Origin: Sphaerisporangium fuscum
GTDB taxonomy: Bacteria; Actinomycetota; Actinomycetes; Streptosporangiales; Streptosporangiaceae
Reading direction: 5' to 3'
NCBI RefSeq assembly: GCF_018531465.1
Contig: NZ_JAHDTF010000010.1
Span: 124,001 to 188,000, forward strand
DNA length: 64,000 nt
A program made the position numbers and the translations under genes. Shown here in pieces: positions 47,744 through 56,448 of the stretch (position 1 is its first letter; each line of letters begins with the position of its first letter). The notes beneath the pieces are model-generated. The model searched no databases, was not told where the DNA came from, and saw only the letters and a list, made by a program, of their open reading frames with translations.

Positions 47744-49261
47744 GTGACGGTACGGCGGGTGATGGGCATCGAGACCGAGTACGGCATCTCCGTACCCGGG
47801 CAGCCGGGCGCGAACGCGATGGTGACCTCCTCACAGGTCGTCAACGCCTACCTGGCGGCCTCGGCCGCCCGGGCGCGCCGCGCCAGGTGGGACTTCGAGG
47901 AGGAGAATCCGCTGCGCGACGCCCGCGGCTTCGACCTCGCCCGTGAGATCGCCGACCCGACGCAGCTCACCGACGAGGATCTCGGGCTCGCCAACGTGAT
48001 CCTCACCAACGGCGCGCGGCTCTACGTCGACCACGCCCATCCCGAATACTCCACGCCCGAGTGCACGAATCCCCGTGCCGCCGTCATCTGGGACAAGGCG
48101 GGCGAGCGGGTGATGCACGACGCGGCGGTCCGCGCGTCGGCCATGCCGGGCAACGCCCCCATCCAGCTCTACAAGAACAACACCGACAACAAGGGCGCCT
48201 CCTACGGCTGCCACGAGAACTACCTCATGCGGCGGGCCACCCCGTTCGCCGACATCGTCCGGCACCTGACGCCGTTCTTCGTCTCGCGCCAGGTGGTCTG
48301 CGGCGCCGGCCGGGTCGGCATCGGGCAGGACTCCCGGGGCGAGGGGTTCCAGATCAGCCAGCGCGCCGACTTCTTCGAGGTCGAGGTCGGCCTGGAGACC
48401 ACGCTGAAGCGGCCGATCATCAACACCCGCGACGAGCCGCACGCCGACCCCGAGAAGTACCGCCGCCTGCACGTGATCATCGGCGACGCCAACATGTCCG
48501 AGATCTCCACCTACCTGAAGCTCGGGTCCACGGCGCTGGTCCTGGCGATGATCGAGGACGGCTTCCTCACCGGCGATCTGTCGGTCGAGAGCCCTGTGGC
48601 GGCGCTGCGGGCCGTCTCCCACGACCCGACCTGCCGGCACGAGGTCACCCTGCGCGACGGGCGCAAGATGACGGCCGTGCAGTTGCAGATGGAGTACCTC
48701 GAGCAGGCCCGCAAGTACGTCGAGGACCGCTTCGGGGCGGCCGTCGACGACATGACCAAGGACGTCCTGGCCCGATGGGAGTCGGTGCTCACCCGCCTCG
48801 CCGAGGACCCCATGCAGCTGTCCAGGGAGCTCGACTGGGTCGCCAAGCTCGAACTCCTGGAGGGCTACCGCACCCGCGACGGCCTGCCCTGGTCCCACCC
48901 GCGGCTCCAGCTCGTCGACCTGCAGTACTCCGACATCCGTCCCGACCGCGGCCTGTACAACCGCCTGGTGGCGCGCGACCGCATGCAGCGCCTGGTGACC
49001 GAGGAGGACGTCCAGCGGGCCATCGAGCTGCCGCCGAACGACACCCGGGCCTACTTCCGGGGCCGCTGCCTGCGCCAGTACAGCGAGTCGGTGGCGGCGG
49101 CCTCGTGGGACTCGGTCATCTTCGACATCCCCGGGCGCGAGTCGCTGCAGCGGGTGCCGACCCTGGAGCCGCTGCGCGGCACCAAGGCCCACGTGGGCGA
49201 GCTGCTCGACCGCTGCCGCACCGCCGCCGACCTCGTCAACGCCCTCACCGGCGAGCGCTGA
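47744..49261 (+). CDS. dop: Pup deamidase/depupylase Dop
   Basis: 505 aa from GTG at 47744 (GAAGGGCTGAGA upstream). The opening [20 protein letters not shown], with the extra stretch [16 protein letters not shown], marks Dop rather than PafA, which starts with an N-E-Y-G motif. Other glutamine-synthetase-like blocks are [38 protein letters not shown] and [20 protein letters not shown]. Dop converts the C-terminal Gln of Pup to Glu and also removes Pup from substrates. The encoded Pup here ends in GGQ, so Dop is required. Confidence 0.95.
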   Translation: MTVRRVMGIETEYGISVPGQPGANAMVTSSQVVNAYLAASAARARRARWDFEEENPLRDARGFDLAREIADPTQLTDEDLGLANVILTNGARLYVDHAHPEYSTPECTNPRAAVIWDKAGERVMHDAAVRASAMPGNAPIQLYKNNTDNKGASYGCHENYLMRRATPFADIVRHLTPFFVSRQVVCGAGRVGIGQDSRGEGFQISQRADFFEVEVGLETTLKRPIINTRDEPHADPEKYRRLHVIIGDANMSEISTYLKLGSTALVLAMIEDGFLTGDLSVESPVAALRAVSHDPTCRHEVTLRDGRKMTAVQLQMEYLEQARKYVEDRFGAAVDDMTKDVLARWESVLTRLAEDPMQLSRELDWVAKLELLEGYRTRDGLPWSHPRLQLVDLQYSDIRPDRGLYNRLVARDRMQRLVTEEDVQRAIELPPNDTRAYFRGRCLRQYSESVAAASWDSVIFDIPGRESLQRVPTLEPLRGTKAHVGELLDRCRTAADLVNALTGER

Positions 49262-49267
49262 CCGCCC

Positions 49268-49300
49268 GGCCCCGGGGGACCGAGCGGTCCCGCCGGGGCC
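49268..49300. terminator. Bidirectional terminator hairpin after dop
   Basis: GGCCCCGG-GGGACC (49268-49281) pairs with GGTCCC and CCGGGGCC (49286-49300) around GAGC, 14 base pairs with one bulged G. It lies between the converging ends of dop and a kinase gene. Confidence 0.7.
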
Positions 49301-49318
49301 TCCGGACGGCCGGCCGCC

Positions 49319-50206
49319 CTACTTCGTGAAGGCGCCCGGCGGGAAGAGCCCGCTGCCCATGAGCCGCATCGGGGGCACCGCGATGCCCTCCTTGCGGAGG
49401 ATCTCCGACAACAGCATCGCGGCCTGGTCGCTGGTCAGCCGGTCGACGGGGTCGGGCTGGAGCAGGCCTTCGAGCAGCACGCGCAGCGCGCCCGCCCTCT
49501 TGGGCGGCCGGGAGATCTCCGGCGGGCTGGCCGCCAGGATGTCGCCGCCCCCGATCGTCGGCGGCCTGCCCTCCACCGAGAAGTACAGCGTGGCGCCGAA
49601 CGACCACATGTCGGCCGCCTGGGTGGCCGGGTAGCCGCGCAGCCGCTCGGGCGCGATGTAGCCGGGGGACCCGACGACGGGCGCGCTGTTGGTGTGGGTG
49701 ATGGGCTCGCCCTGGAGCACCGCGATCCCGAAGTCGCTGAGCACGACCCGCTCGCCCGTGAGCAGCACGTTGCCGGGCTTGATGTCGCGGTGCAGGACTC
49801 CGGCGGCGTGGGCGTGCCGCAGTCCGCTGAGGAGGTGGAAGCCGATCCACGCGGTCCAGTGGACGGGCAGGCGCCCGAGGTGCCAGGCCGTCGCCTGCAG
49901 GGTGAGGGCCTCCACGAGCTCCATGACGATCCACAGGCGCCCGTCCTCCTCCAGGAGGTCGTGCACGGTCACGATGGCCGGATGGCTCAGCCTGGCGGCC
50001 GAGCGGGCCTCGCGCAGCGCGTGGCGTCTGGCCGTCTGGACGTCGATCTCGTCGTCGTGGCGGGTCGGCCGCAGCTCCTTGATGGCGACGTCGCGGGCGA
50101 GCCGGTTGTCGTGGGCCCGCCAGACGATGCCCATGCCGCCCTGGCCGAGCGGCGAGATCAGCCGGTACCTGTCCCCGAGCAGCATCTGTGCGTGGTCGGC
50201 TCTCAT
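49319..50206 (-). CDS. Soluble Ser/Thr protein kinase
   Basis: 295 aa from ATG at 50206. It is a full kinase domain with canonical motifs: LGQGGMGIVWRAHD (glycine loop), DVAIKELRPT (ATP lysine), HRDIKPGNVLLT (catalytic loop), LSDFGIAVLQG (DFG) and SPGYIAPERLRGYPATQAAD (APE and after). There is no membrane helix; a short tail (PPMRLMGSGLFPPGAFTK) ends the protein. It interrupts the usual dop-pup order from the opposite strand. Actinobacterial proteasome subunits can be phosphorylated by such kinases, but a link here is speculative. Confidence 0.92.
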   Translation of the reverse strand: MRADHAQMLLGDRYRLISPLGQGGMGIVWRAHDNRLARDVAIKELRPTRHDDEIDVQTARRHALREARSAARLSHPAIVTVHDLLEEDGRLWIVMELVEALTLQATAWHLGRLPVHWTAWIGFHLLSGLRHAHAAGVLHRDIKPGNVLLTGERVVLSDFGIAVLQGEPITHTNSAPVVGSPGYIAPERLRGYPATQAADMWSFGATLYFSVEGRPPTIGGGDILAASPPEISRPPKRAGALRVLLEGLLQPDPVDRLTSDQAAMLLSEILRKEGIAVPPMRLMGSGLFPPGAFTK

Positions 50207-50327
50207 TTCACCCGTTCACGGTTGGCATCGTGCCCTGCCCCCACAGCCGCTCCATCCTTACGTCCGGAGCGGGATGCCTATGGGCGGATCTCCCACAGAA
50301 TGCCATACCGCGGAGGGGACGATCGGC

Positions 50328-50732
50328 CTACACGAGTCCGACCCCCAGGGTGAGGGTGCCCGCCGCCAGGCAGAGGCCGCCGAGGCCGGCCAGCCAGATG
50401 AGCTTGTTCGGCCGCGTGTCTGAGGGCCTCAGGACCGACAGGAAGAACCCGAGGGGCATGAGGATCGGCGCGGCCACCACCAGCGTCCGTACGACGCCCT
50501 TGAGGCCGTCTGAGAGGTGTGCCTGGTCGACGTAGAGCATCACGACCAGCGCGAAGATCACCAGGACGCCGGCGTGCGCGTGCCCGGCCCGCCACAGCCC
50601 GCGCCGGGTGGGGTTGTCGAGGTATCCCGGGGTGCGGCGCCCGATGAAGGACAGCAGGGACGCGCCACCGAAGGCGATCGTGGGGACTGTGATGAGAAGC
50701 ACTCCGGCGGTGCCGAGCGAGGCGGGGGACAT
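50328..50732 (-). CDS. Small four-helix membrane protein of unknown function
   Basis: 134 aa from ATG at 50732, with GGAAGG 5 bases upstream. Four hydrophobic segments are visible: TAGVLLITVPTIAFGGASLL, HAHAGVLVIFALVVMLYVDQ, TLVVAAPILMPLGFFLSVL and LIWLAGLGGLCLAAGTLTLG. The motif GLWRAGHAHAGVLVIFAL, with two His between helices, might bind metal or heme (inference). Homologues are common in actinomycetes without known function. An unusually elaborate inverted-repeat operator directly upstream suggests tight control. It also interrupts the dop-pup order. Confidence 0.75.
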   Translation of the reverse strand: MSPASLGTAGVLLITVPTIAFGGASLLSFIGRRTPGYLDNPTRRGLWRAGHAHAGVLVIFALVVMLYVDQAHLSDGLKGVVRTLVVAAPILMPLGFFLSVLRPSDTRPNKLIWLAGLGGLCLAAGTLTLGVGLV

Positions 50733-50746
50733 CGGACCTTCCAAGG

Positions 50747-50791
50747 TTGGGTAGTAGTTCTATCCAATAATTGGATAGTAGCACTGTCCAG
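50747..50791. promoter_or_regulatory. Four-half-site operator upstream of the small membrane protein
   Basis: TTGGGTAG (50747-50754), CTATCCAA (50760-50767), TTGGATAG (50771-50778) and CTGTCCAG (50784-50791) form two 8-5-8 inverted repeats separated by TAA. The inner pair alone is a perfect 8-3-8 palindrome. The centres of the two outer repeats are 24 bases apart. The array begins 14 bases upstream of the membrane-protein start and lies about 120 bases before the pup promoter. A dimeric repressor such as MarR or PadR is likely, but no such gene is in the window. Confidence 0.75.
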
Positions 50792-50907
50792 GTGAGAGAA
50801 ATCGGACTAATTACCCTGATTTGGCAGGCGCGCTTGCGGGGAGGCTGTCTGACGGGACGCCCCCGCCTCGGCAGGTCTCGCGTAGATCACGGGACGATCC
50901 GCGCGAA

Positions 50908-50935
50908 TTGTCGGCCGGTTCGGGGAAGATATGAA
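50908..50935 (+). promoter_or_regulatory. Candidate promoter of pup
   Basis: TTGTCG (50908-50913), 16 bases, TATGAA (50930-50935). The expected start near 50942 would give a leader of about 25 bases with the AAGCGGAGG ribosome site (50951-50959) before the ATG. Confidence 0.5.
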
Positions 50936-50965
50936 TCAGATGCGTCCCCCAAGCGGAGGTACCAC

Positions 50966-51175
50966 ATGGCGACGAAGGACACCGGCGGCCAGAAGCAGAC
51001 CGGCCGGCAGGAGACCGAGGTCGAGGAGACCGAGGCGCAGGCGTCTCCGGACGTCCAGGAGCGTCAGGAGAAGCTCACTGACGACGTCGACGCGATCCTC
51101 GACGAGATCGACGAGGTCCTCGAGGAGAACGCCGAGGAGTTCGTCCGCAGCTACGTGCAAAAGGGTGGTCAGTAA
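50966..51175 (+). CDS. pup: Prokaryotic ubiquitin-like protein Pup
   Basis: 69 aa from ATG at 50966. It is highly charged and disordered at the N-terminus (MATKDTGGQKQTGRQETEVE), with the Mpa-binding helix in QERQEKLTDDVDAILDEIDE and the C-terminus FVRSYVQKGGQ. The final Gln is deamidated by Dop before PafA couples Pup to lysines of target proteins. Length and motif are standard. In most relatives pup lies directly between dop and prcB; here two reverse genes precede it and a reverse six-gene operon follows. Confidence 0.97.
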   Translation: MATKDTGGQKQTGRQETEVEETEAQASPDVQERQEKLTDDVDAILDEIDEVLEENAEEFVRSYVQKGGQ

Positions 51176-51288
51176 GGGGAACAGGCCACCGTCCCGCTCC
51201 GCGCTCGGCCCCGGGGCCGCCCAGGGGCAGGGCGAGCGGCGGCCCGCGTCCCCCACCGGGACACCGGGGCCGGCCGCCCTTTCCACCG

Positions 51289-51327
51289 CCGAGGGCCGCT
51301 GAGGATCATCACCTCCGCGGCCCTCGG
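51289..51327. terminator. Bidirectional terminator hairpin after pup
   Basis: CCGAGGGCCGC (51289-51299) and GCGGCCCTCGG (51317-51327) form a perfect 11-bp stem. GAGG/CCTC inside extends it. It separates the converging pup and alpha-mannosidase genes. Confidence 0.75.
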
Positions 51328-51337
51328 CACTATGAGC

Positions 51338-54085
51338 TCACCTGAGGTGGAGTGTCGCTATCTCGAAGGCGCGCATCGGGAGCCGTACGGCGCCGTCCGC
51401 GACCTCCAGGGAGGCGAGCGGGCGGCCGAGGGTGTCGGCCGTACGCGCGGTGGTGAACGGGCCGCGCACGACGGCCTCGGCCGGTGAGGGGCGCATCGCG
51501 ACCAGGCGCACCTCCAGCCACCCGTCCCTTTCGCGCAGCGCGCCGAGGACCACCCCGTCGCCGGCCACCTCCAGCCGCGCCCCGTGCTCGCCGGCGGCCT
51601 CCGGCCCCGTGGCGCCGGGTGACGGACGCCCGCCGCCCTCGACGGTGGCGGCCGAGCCGGGGACCGCGAGGAGATCGTGGTGGTACTCCTCGGCCAGGCG
51701 CACCAGCCCGGCCTCGTCCCACCCGCCCTCGTGGAGGTGCACGGCGAACCGCGTTCTCACCGGCCCGGGGCACTGCGCCTGCGGCGTGGCGATCTGCGGC
51801 CCCGCCGGCTCGTCCCGGTAGGCGTTCCGGTTGCGCGACAGGTGACCCACCGCGCGCAGCAGCGTCACGGCCAGCTCACCGCCCTCCTCCTCCGCCCCTC
51901 CTCCGTCGCCCGGCCCGCGCACGACCTCGTACTCGGCCACGTGGTCCAGCAGCACGGCCAGGCCACCGGCCGCGGCGAAGCCCGACGCGGGGAACGTGGG
52001 CAGCGGCACCTCACCGCACCCGCCCTCGGCGCCCAGCCCGCGCCGCACGACGGCGTACTGCCCGCCAGCGAACGACTCCCGGGCCGGCCGGGGCAGGCGG
52101 GCGTGCCAGCGCACCCGATGGTCCCGGCAGGCGTTGTCGAAGGACGTCTCCAGGCGCACGAACGGCTCCCCGGCCCGCAGCTCCACGCGCGTGGTCACCG
52201 TCACCTCGGCGTCCTCCCCGGCGCGGCCCTCACCCGCCGCCCGCGTCGGCCAGCGGTACCCCCGGGCCACCTCCAGCACCGAGACCAGCGGCCCCGAGCA
52301 GACCCGCGCGACCTTGACCCAGGCGGGGGTCTCGACGAGGCGGTCGGCCGCGGGGGGCGCGTGGTTGTAGGTGTCGCCGGCGTCGCCCCCGTCCACGATC
52401 CGCCCGACCCCGTCGGCGCGCAGCCCGGAGGCGGTGAGCAGCGACAGCGTCCCGTCGGCCGCCACCGACACCCTGAGCAGCCCGTTGTCCAGCACCCCGT
52501 CGCCCTCCGGCTCCGCCGCGGCCGTGGGGGCGGGAGCCGGCACCGAGGTCAGGGTCGTGCGGCCGAGCGCGGGGACCTCCACGCGGGCCGCGACCGTGAC
52601 CACCGGCTCGGCGACCGTCCGCACCCGCCAGGGGCCGGGCCGTGCGGCCGCCGCCCGGTCGACGTCCGCCTTCAGGTCGGCGTGGCGGTACGCCGTGGAG
52701 GCGTGGCGGCTCACCACGACGGTGAAGACGTCCTCCTCGGCCGTCCAGGAGACGATCTCGTGGCCGAACAGCTCCCGCTCGTGGACCCGCCCGAGGAGCT
52801 GCGTCAGGTCGTCCATGGACGACTCGTCCAGGAGCGTCGGCGCCCGCTCCAGCCGCTGCACGGGCATGGGGGAGCCGTCGAGGGCGGCCAGCCCCGAGCG
52901 CCGCTCCGGCAGGTCGGCCAGCACCAGCGCGGTCCGGGGGAACGGCGAGGGGTTGACGACGACGAGCTGGTCGCGCCGCGCGGTCCGCGCGAGGGAGGAG
53001 CTCACCAGGTCGACCACCGCCTGGCCGATCTGCTCGGCCTCGGCGATCCGCGCGGCGACCTGCTGCGCGGTCTCGTCCGCGCCGCACCCGGTGATCGAGT
53101 CGTGGCCGCTGCAGGCGACCAGGCCCCGCCAGGCCAGCTCGATCAGCCGCCCGGCCGCGCTCCGCTCGCCCGCCGGGCGGCCGGCGGGGCCACCGAGCCA
53201 GAGGGCGGTCAGAGGCTCGGCGTAGCGGGTCACCACGCGCTCGGCGCGGCCCATCGCCTGCTTCAGCGGGATCCGGGCCGAGATGACCCCCGGCAGGATG
53301 TTGGCCCGGGCGTGGGAGCGCAGCTCGCCCTCCACCACGGGCAGGCCGTCGGGCGCGGTGGCGCCCGCCAGGTACTCGCCGAGGGTGGCCAGGCGCAGCC
53401 CCGCCGCGGTGATGTCCCCCGAGGGCGCCGAGTGGTCGGCGCCGTACATGGCCAGCAGCGGCCCCTCCCGCCGCCACGGCCGCATGGTGGCGGTGAACGC
53501 CGCCAGCCGGTCGGGCAGCCCTTCCGGTGGCCCGGTGAACAGCGCCACCGCGTTGCCGTACCCGCCCGGCAGGTACTGGGTGCGGATCACGGTGCCGTCG
53601 GCGCCCTTCCAGGCGAACGCGTCACTCTCGACGGACATCGGCACCCCGCGCCACAGGCAGGCCACCGGCAGCCCGGCGAGGGCCAGGATCTGCGGCATCT
53701 GGGCGCAGTGCCCGAACTGGTCGGGCAGGTACCCCACCTCCATCGCGCCGCCCAGCTCCCGGGCCCCCCGCAGGCCGTGCTCCAGGTTGCGGATGAGCGT
53801 CTCCCCGGAGCAGAGGAACTCGTCGGCGAGGATCGCCCACGGCCCGGCCGCGAAACGCCCCTCGGCGACGAACCGGGCGAGGTCGGCGCGGCGCTCGGGG
53901 CGGATCTCCAGGTAGTCCTCGACCGCGGCGAGCTGGCCGTCCATGGTGAACCGGTAGGCCGGGTGGGCGGCCATGGTGTCGAGCACCTCGTCGAGCATCC
54001 GCACCAAGCCCATGCGGAAGCGCTGGAACGGCAGGTACCACTCGCGGTCCCAGTGGGTGTGCGGGACGACGACGATCTCACTCAA
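51338..54085 (-). CDS. Alpha-mannosidase, glycoside hydrolase family 38
   Basis: 915 aa from TTG at 54085, chosen for AGGAGG 7 bases upstream. The N-terminal catalytic domain has VPHTHWDREWYLPFQRFR (zinc His/Asp), VGYLPDQFGHCAQMPQILAL and the probable nucleophile region SARIPLKQAMGRAERVVTRY; the central GH38 helical domain follows (CSGHDSITGCGADETAQQVA, zinc His). A C-terminal beta region runs to the end. There is no signal peptide, so it acts in the cytoplasm on mannosides imported by the adjacent ABC transporter. It is the last gene of the leftward operon. Confidence 0.93.
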   Translation of the reverse strand: MSEIVVVPHTHWDREWYLPFQRFRMGLVRMLDEVLDTMAAHPAYRFTMDGQLAAVEDYLEIRPERRADLARFVAEGRFAAGPWAILADEFLCSGETLIRNLEHGLRGARELGGAMEVGYLPDQFGHCAQMPQILALAGLPVACLWRGVPMSVESDAFAWKGADGTVIRTQYLPGGYGNAVALFTGPPEGLPDRLAAFTATMRPWRREGPLLAMYGADHSAPSGDITAAGLRLATLGEYLAGATAPDGLPVVEGELRSHARANILPGVISARIPLKQAMGRAERVVTRYAEPLTALWLGGPAGRPAGERSAAGRLIELAWRGLVACSGHDSITGCGADETAQQVAARIAEAEQIGQAVVDLVSSSLARTARRDQLVVVNPSPFPRTALVLADLPERRSGLAALDGSPMPVQRLERAPTLLDESSMDDLTQLLGRVHERELFGHEIVSWTAEEDVFTVVVSRHASTAYRHADLKADVDRAAAARPGPWRVRTVAEPVVTVAARVEVPALGRTTLTSVPAPAPTAAAEPEGDGVLDNGLLRVSVAADGTLSLLTASGLRADGVGRIVDGGDAGDTYNHAPPAADRLVETPAWVKVARVCSGPLVSVLEVARGYRWPTRAAGEGRAGEDAEVTVTTRVELRAGEPFVRLETSFDNACRDHRVRWHARLPRPARESFAGGQYAVVRRGLGAEGGCGEVPLPTFPASGFAAAGGLAVLLDHVAEYEVVRGPGDGGGAEEEGGELAVTLLRAVGHLSRNRNAYRDEPAGPQIATPQAQCPGPVRTRFAVHLHEGGWDEAGLVRLAEEYHHDLLAVPGSAATVEGGGRPSPGATGPEAAGEHGARLEVAGDGVVLGALRERDGWLEVRLVAMRPSPAEAVVRGPFTTARTADTLGRPLASLEVADGAVRLPMRAFEIATLHLR

Positions 54086-54151
54086 CGCGGTGCCTCCTGG
54101 TGGTGGTGACGTACGGCGGCGGGTCCACCGGGCACGCGGACCGGCACATGC

Positions 54152-55387
54152 TCACGTGCACAGGGCCATGACCTCGTTGCGCGTGGTCTCCAGGCGGTGC
54201 GGGCCGGGGCGCGCCGGCAGCCGCACGCGGTCGCCCCGGATCACCGAACGGTGCTCGGGCCCCCACAGCACCAGGCCGTCGGCGTCGAGCACCACGAACT
54301 CCTCACCGTGGCGCAGCAGCAGCGGCCCGTCGGGGCCGGCCGAGACCGCCGTGCGCCCGGCCCGGATCGCCTCCACCACCGCCTCCCCGCCCGCCCCTCG
54401 CTCGGGCGGCTCGGCGAGCACCCAGGTGGCGGGCGCGCCGGGCGGGTGGTTCTCCTCCGGCCGGTGGAAGTCGCCGCCGCCGAGGTACACCAGGTCGTCC
54501 CGCCAGGCCTGCGCCCACGACAGCGGCGCCCCCCACGTGCGGTCCCACCAGCCCGAATGCCACACCTCCGCGGTGCGCACACGCTCGGTGAGCGGATGCC
54601 GCCAGGCGCAGTCGGCCCCCAGAGGATGGTTGAGCGACAGCAGCCCCCCGCGCCCGCCCGCGACCGGCGCCCAGGCGTCCGCGGGCTCCCTGAAGTCGAT
54701 CCAGCCGATGTCACCGAAGGCGTTGGCGTGCCCGAGGTCGGTGGTGACCTCCTGGCCGGGGACCAGGGTGATCCCGGCACGGGCGGCGGCGCCGGGCAGT
54801 TCGGCGTGGTGGCTGACGGTGTTGTGGTCGGTGACGGCCAGGAAGTCGAGCCCCTGCGCGCGGGCCAGCGCCGCCAGCTCCGGCACGGTCAGGGTCCCGT
54901 CGGAGTGCACGGTGTGGGCGTGCAGCTCACCGGACTGCCACCGCAGGCCGTCCAGGGCGGGCAGGCCGCGCCGCAGGGCGGCGGGGACGACCTCGGCGGG
55001 CGGGGGAGGGGGGCCGGGGCCCGGCGGGGGCGGCGGCGTGTCGTGCGGGGTGACGGCGATCTCGTACGGCAGCCCGTCGAGGGGGACCCGGTACAGGCCG
55101 AGCAGGACGTGCCAGGTGCCCGCCTCGGGCTCGCCCGGCAGGTAGCCGGGAGTGGCCCACGAGGGCGCGATCGTGTACCGCGACCGGGCGCCGCCCGACC
55201 AGCCGCGGAAGCCGCCCGGCCCCTCGCAGCCGAGGTCCAGCACCCCGCGCGACCGGTCGTAGGACAGCTCGACCGTGAACGCCCGCGTGCCCGGCGGCGG
55301 CTCGAAGGGCACGGCCCAGACCTGCCTGATGAGGCGGTCGTCCAGCGTCGCCCGCCCGGTCAGCCTGATCTGCCTCAGGTCGCTCAC
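54152..55387 (-). CDS. CehA/McbA-family PHP-domain metallohydrolase
   Basis: 411 aa from GTG at 55387 in a GTGA overlap with the ATPase stop. The N-terminal 135 residues form a beta-rich domain followed by a Pro/Gly hinge. The PHP domain (about 150-400) has HAHTVHSDGTLTVPELAALA, FLAVTDHNTVSHH, LVPGQEVTTDLGHANAFG and GGGDFHRPEENHPPGAPATW, giving the His/Asp metal ligands. Family members cut phosphoesters, including glycerophosphodiesters, or carbamates. Placed between a sugar importer and an alpha-mannosidase, it may act on a phosphorylated or glycerophosphoryl mannoside (inference). Confidence 0.88.
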   Translation of the reverse strand: MSDLRQIRLTGRATLDDRLIRQVWAVPFEPPPGTRAFTVELSYDRSRGVLDLGCEGPGGFRGWSGGARSRYTIAPSWATPGYLPGEPEAGTWHVLLGLYRVPLDGLPYEIAVTPHDTPPPPPGPGPPPPPAEVVPAALRRGLPALDGLRWQSGELHAHTVHSDGTLTVPELAALARAQGLDFLAVTDHNTVSHHAELPGAAARAGITLVPGQEVTTDLGHANAFGDIGWIDFREPADAWAPVAGGRGGLLSLNHPLGADCAWRHPLTERVRTAEVWHSGWWDRTWGAPLSWAQAWRDDLVYLGGGDFHRPEENHPPGAPATWVLAEPPERGAGGEAVVEAIRAGRTAVSAGPDGPLLLRHGEEFVVLDADGLVLWGPEHRSVIRGDRVRLPARPGPHRLETTRNEVMALCT

Positions 55388-56448
55388 GTCGTCACCAGCT
55401 TCCCCTCGCGGTAGACCAGGGCGCGCGGATGGCGCGGCACGGCGCAGGCCGCCGCGCCCGTCGCGGGCTCGGCGTCCTCGGGCACGACGGCCTGCACCAG
55501 CAGGTCGCCGGACTCCGATCGCACTTCTAGCGTCACGAGGTAGGAAGTGCCCAGGTTCTCCACCACCGAGACGTGCCCGGCGAAGCCGTCCTCCCGGGGC
55601 GTGGCGGTCAGGTCCATGTACTCCGGCCGTAGCCCGTACACGATCTCCTCGCCGTCGGCCAGGCCCGGCGGGAGGGGGAGGACGGCCCCGGCGACGCGCA
55701 GCGTGCCGTCCTTGACGACCCCCGGCAGCAGGTTCATCGGCGTGGAGCCGATGAACGAGGCGACGAAGGTGTCGGCGGGGCGCTGGAACACCTCGCGCGG
55801 CGTGCCCACCTGCATGATCCTCCCGGCCGACATGACGGCGATCCGGTCGGCCATCGCCAGGGCCTCGCCCTGGTCGTGGGTGACGAAGACCGTGGTGACC
55901 GCGAGCTCGCGCTGCAGTCGCTTGAGGAACGTGCGCGCCTCCAGGCGCATCCGGGCGTCCAGGTTCGACAGCGGCTCGTCGAACAGGAACGCCGACGGGT
56001 GGCAGGCGATCGCCCGGGCGAGGGCCACCCGCTGCTGCTGGCCGCCCGACAGCTGGCCCGGCCGCCGGGTCAGCAGCTCCGACAGGCTCAGCCGGGAGGC
56101 GGTCTCGCCGGCCTTCGCCTCGCGCTCCGGCCGCGGCACCTTCTTGATCTTCAGGGGGTAGGCGATGTTGGCGGTGACGTCCATGTGGGGGAACAGGGCG
56201 TAGTCCTGGAACACCATGGCGACGTCGCGCCTGCCCGGCGGCAGGCCGGTCACCTCGGCCGATCCGATCGTCACCCTGCCGGAGGTGGGGGTCTCCAGGC
56301 CGGCGATCGTGCGCAGCAGCGTCGTCTTGCCGCACCCCGACGGCCCGAGCAGCGCGAAGAACTCGCCGTCGGCGATCTCCAGGTCGAGGGCGTCCAGCGC
56401 CCGGACGCCACCGGGGAACTCCTTGGTCAGGCCGTGCAGCGAGATCAC
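55384..56448 (-). CDS. Sugar ABC transporter ATPase (MalK/UgpC type)
   Basis: 354 aa from GTG at 56448. Walker A is LLGPSGCGKTTLLRTIAG, the Q-loop is VFQDYALFPHMDV, the signature is LSGGQQQRVALARAI, and Walker B is AFLFDEPLSNLD, followed by VFVTHDQGEA. The C-terminal TOBE-type domain (about 235-350) is shorter and more diverged than MalK. A typical member energises uptake of sugars or glycerol-3-phosphate, iron and polyamines. Its own ATPase gene within the operon suggests it does not rely on a shared MsiK-type ATPase. It overlaps both neighbours by 4 bases. Confidence 0.92.
   Translation of the reverse strand: MISLHGLTKEFPGGVRALDALDLEIADGEFFALLGPSGCGKTTLLRTIAGLETPTSGRVTIGSAEVTGLPPGRRDVAMVFQDYALFPHMDVTANIAYPLKIKKVPRPEREAKAGETASRLSLSELLTRRPGQLSGGQQQRVALARAIACHPSAFLFDEPLSNLDARMRLEARTFLKRLQRELAVTTVFVTHDQGEALAMADRIAVMSAGRIMQVGTPREVFQRPADTFVASFIGSTPMNLLPGVVKDGTLRVAGAVLPLPPGLADGEEIVYGLRPEYMDLTATPREDGFAGHVSVVENLGTSYLVTLEVRSESGDLLVQAVVPEDAEPATGAAACAVPRHPRALVYREGKLVTT

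Noticed and set aside
47744..49261. PafA, the Pup ligase
   Set aside because: The opening [10 protein letters not shown] and the extra N-terminal segment are features of Dop; Pup here ends in Gln and needs Dop, and PafA would begin with an N-E-Y-G motif.
51677..54109. 810-codon plus-strand frame
   Set aside because: Antisense of the GH38 alpha-mannosidase, whose motifs are unambiguous on the other strand.
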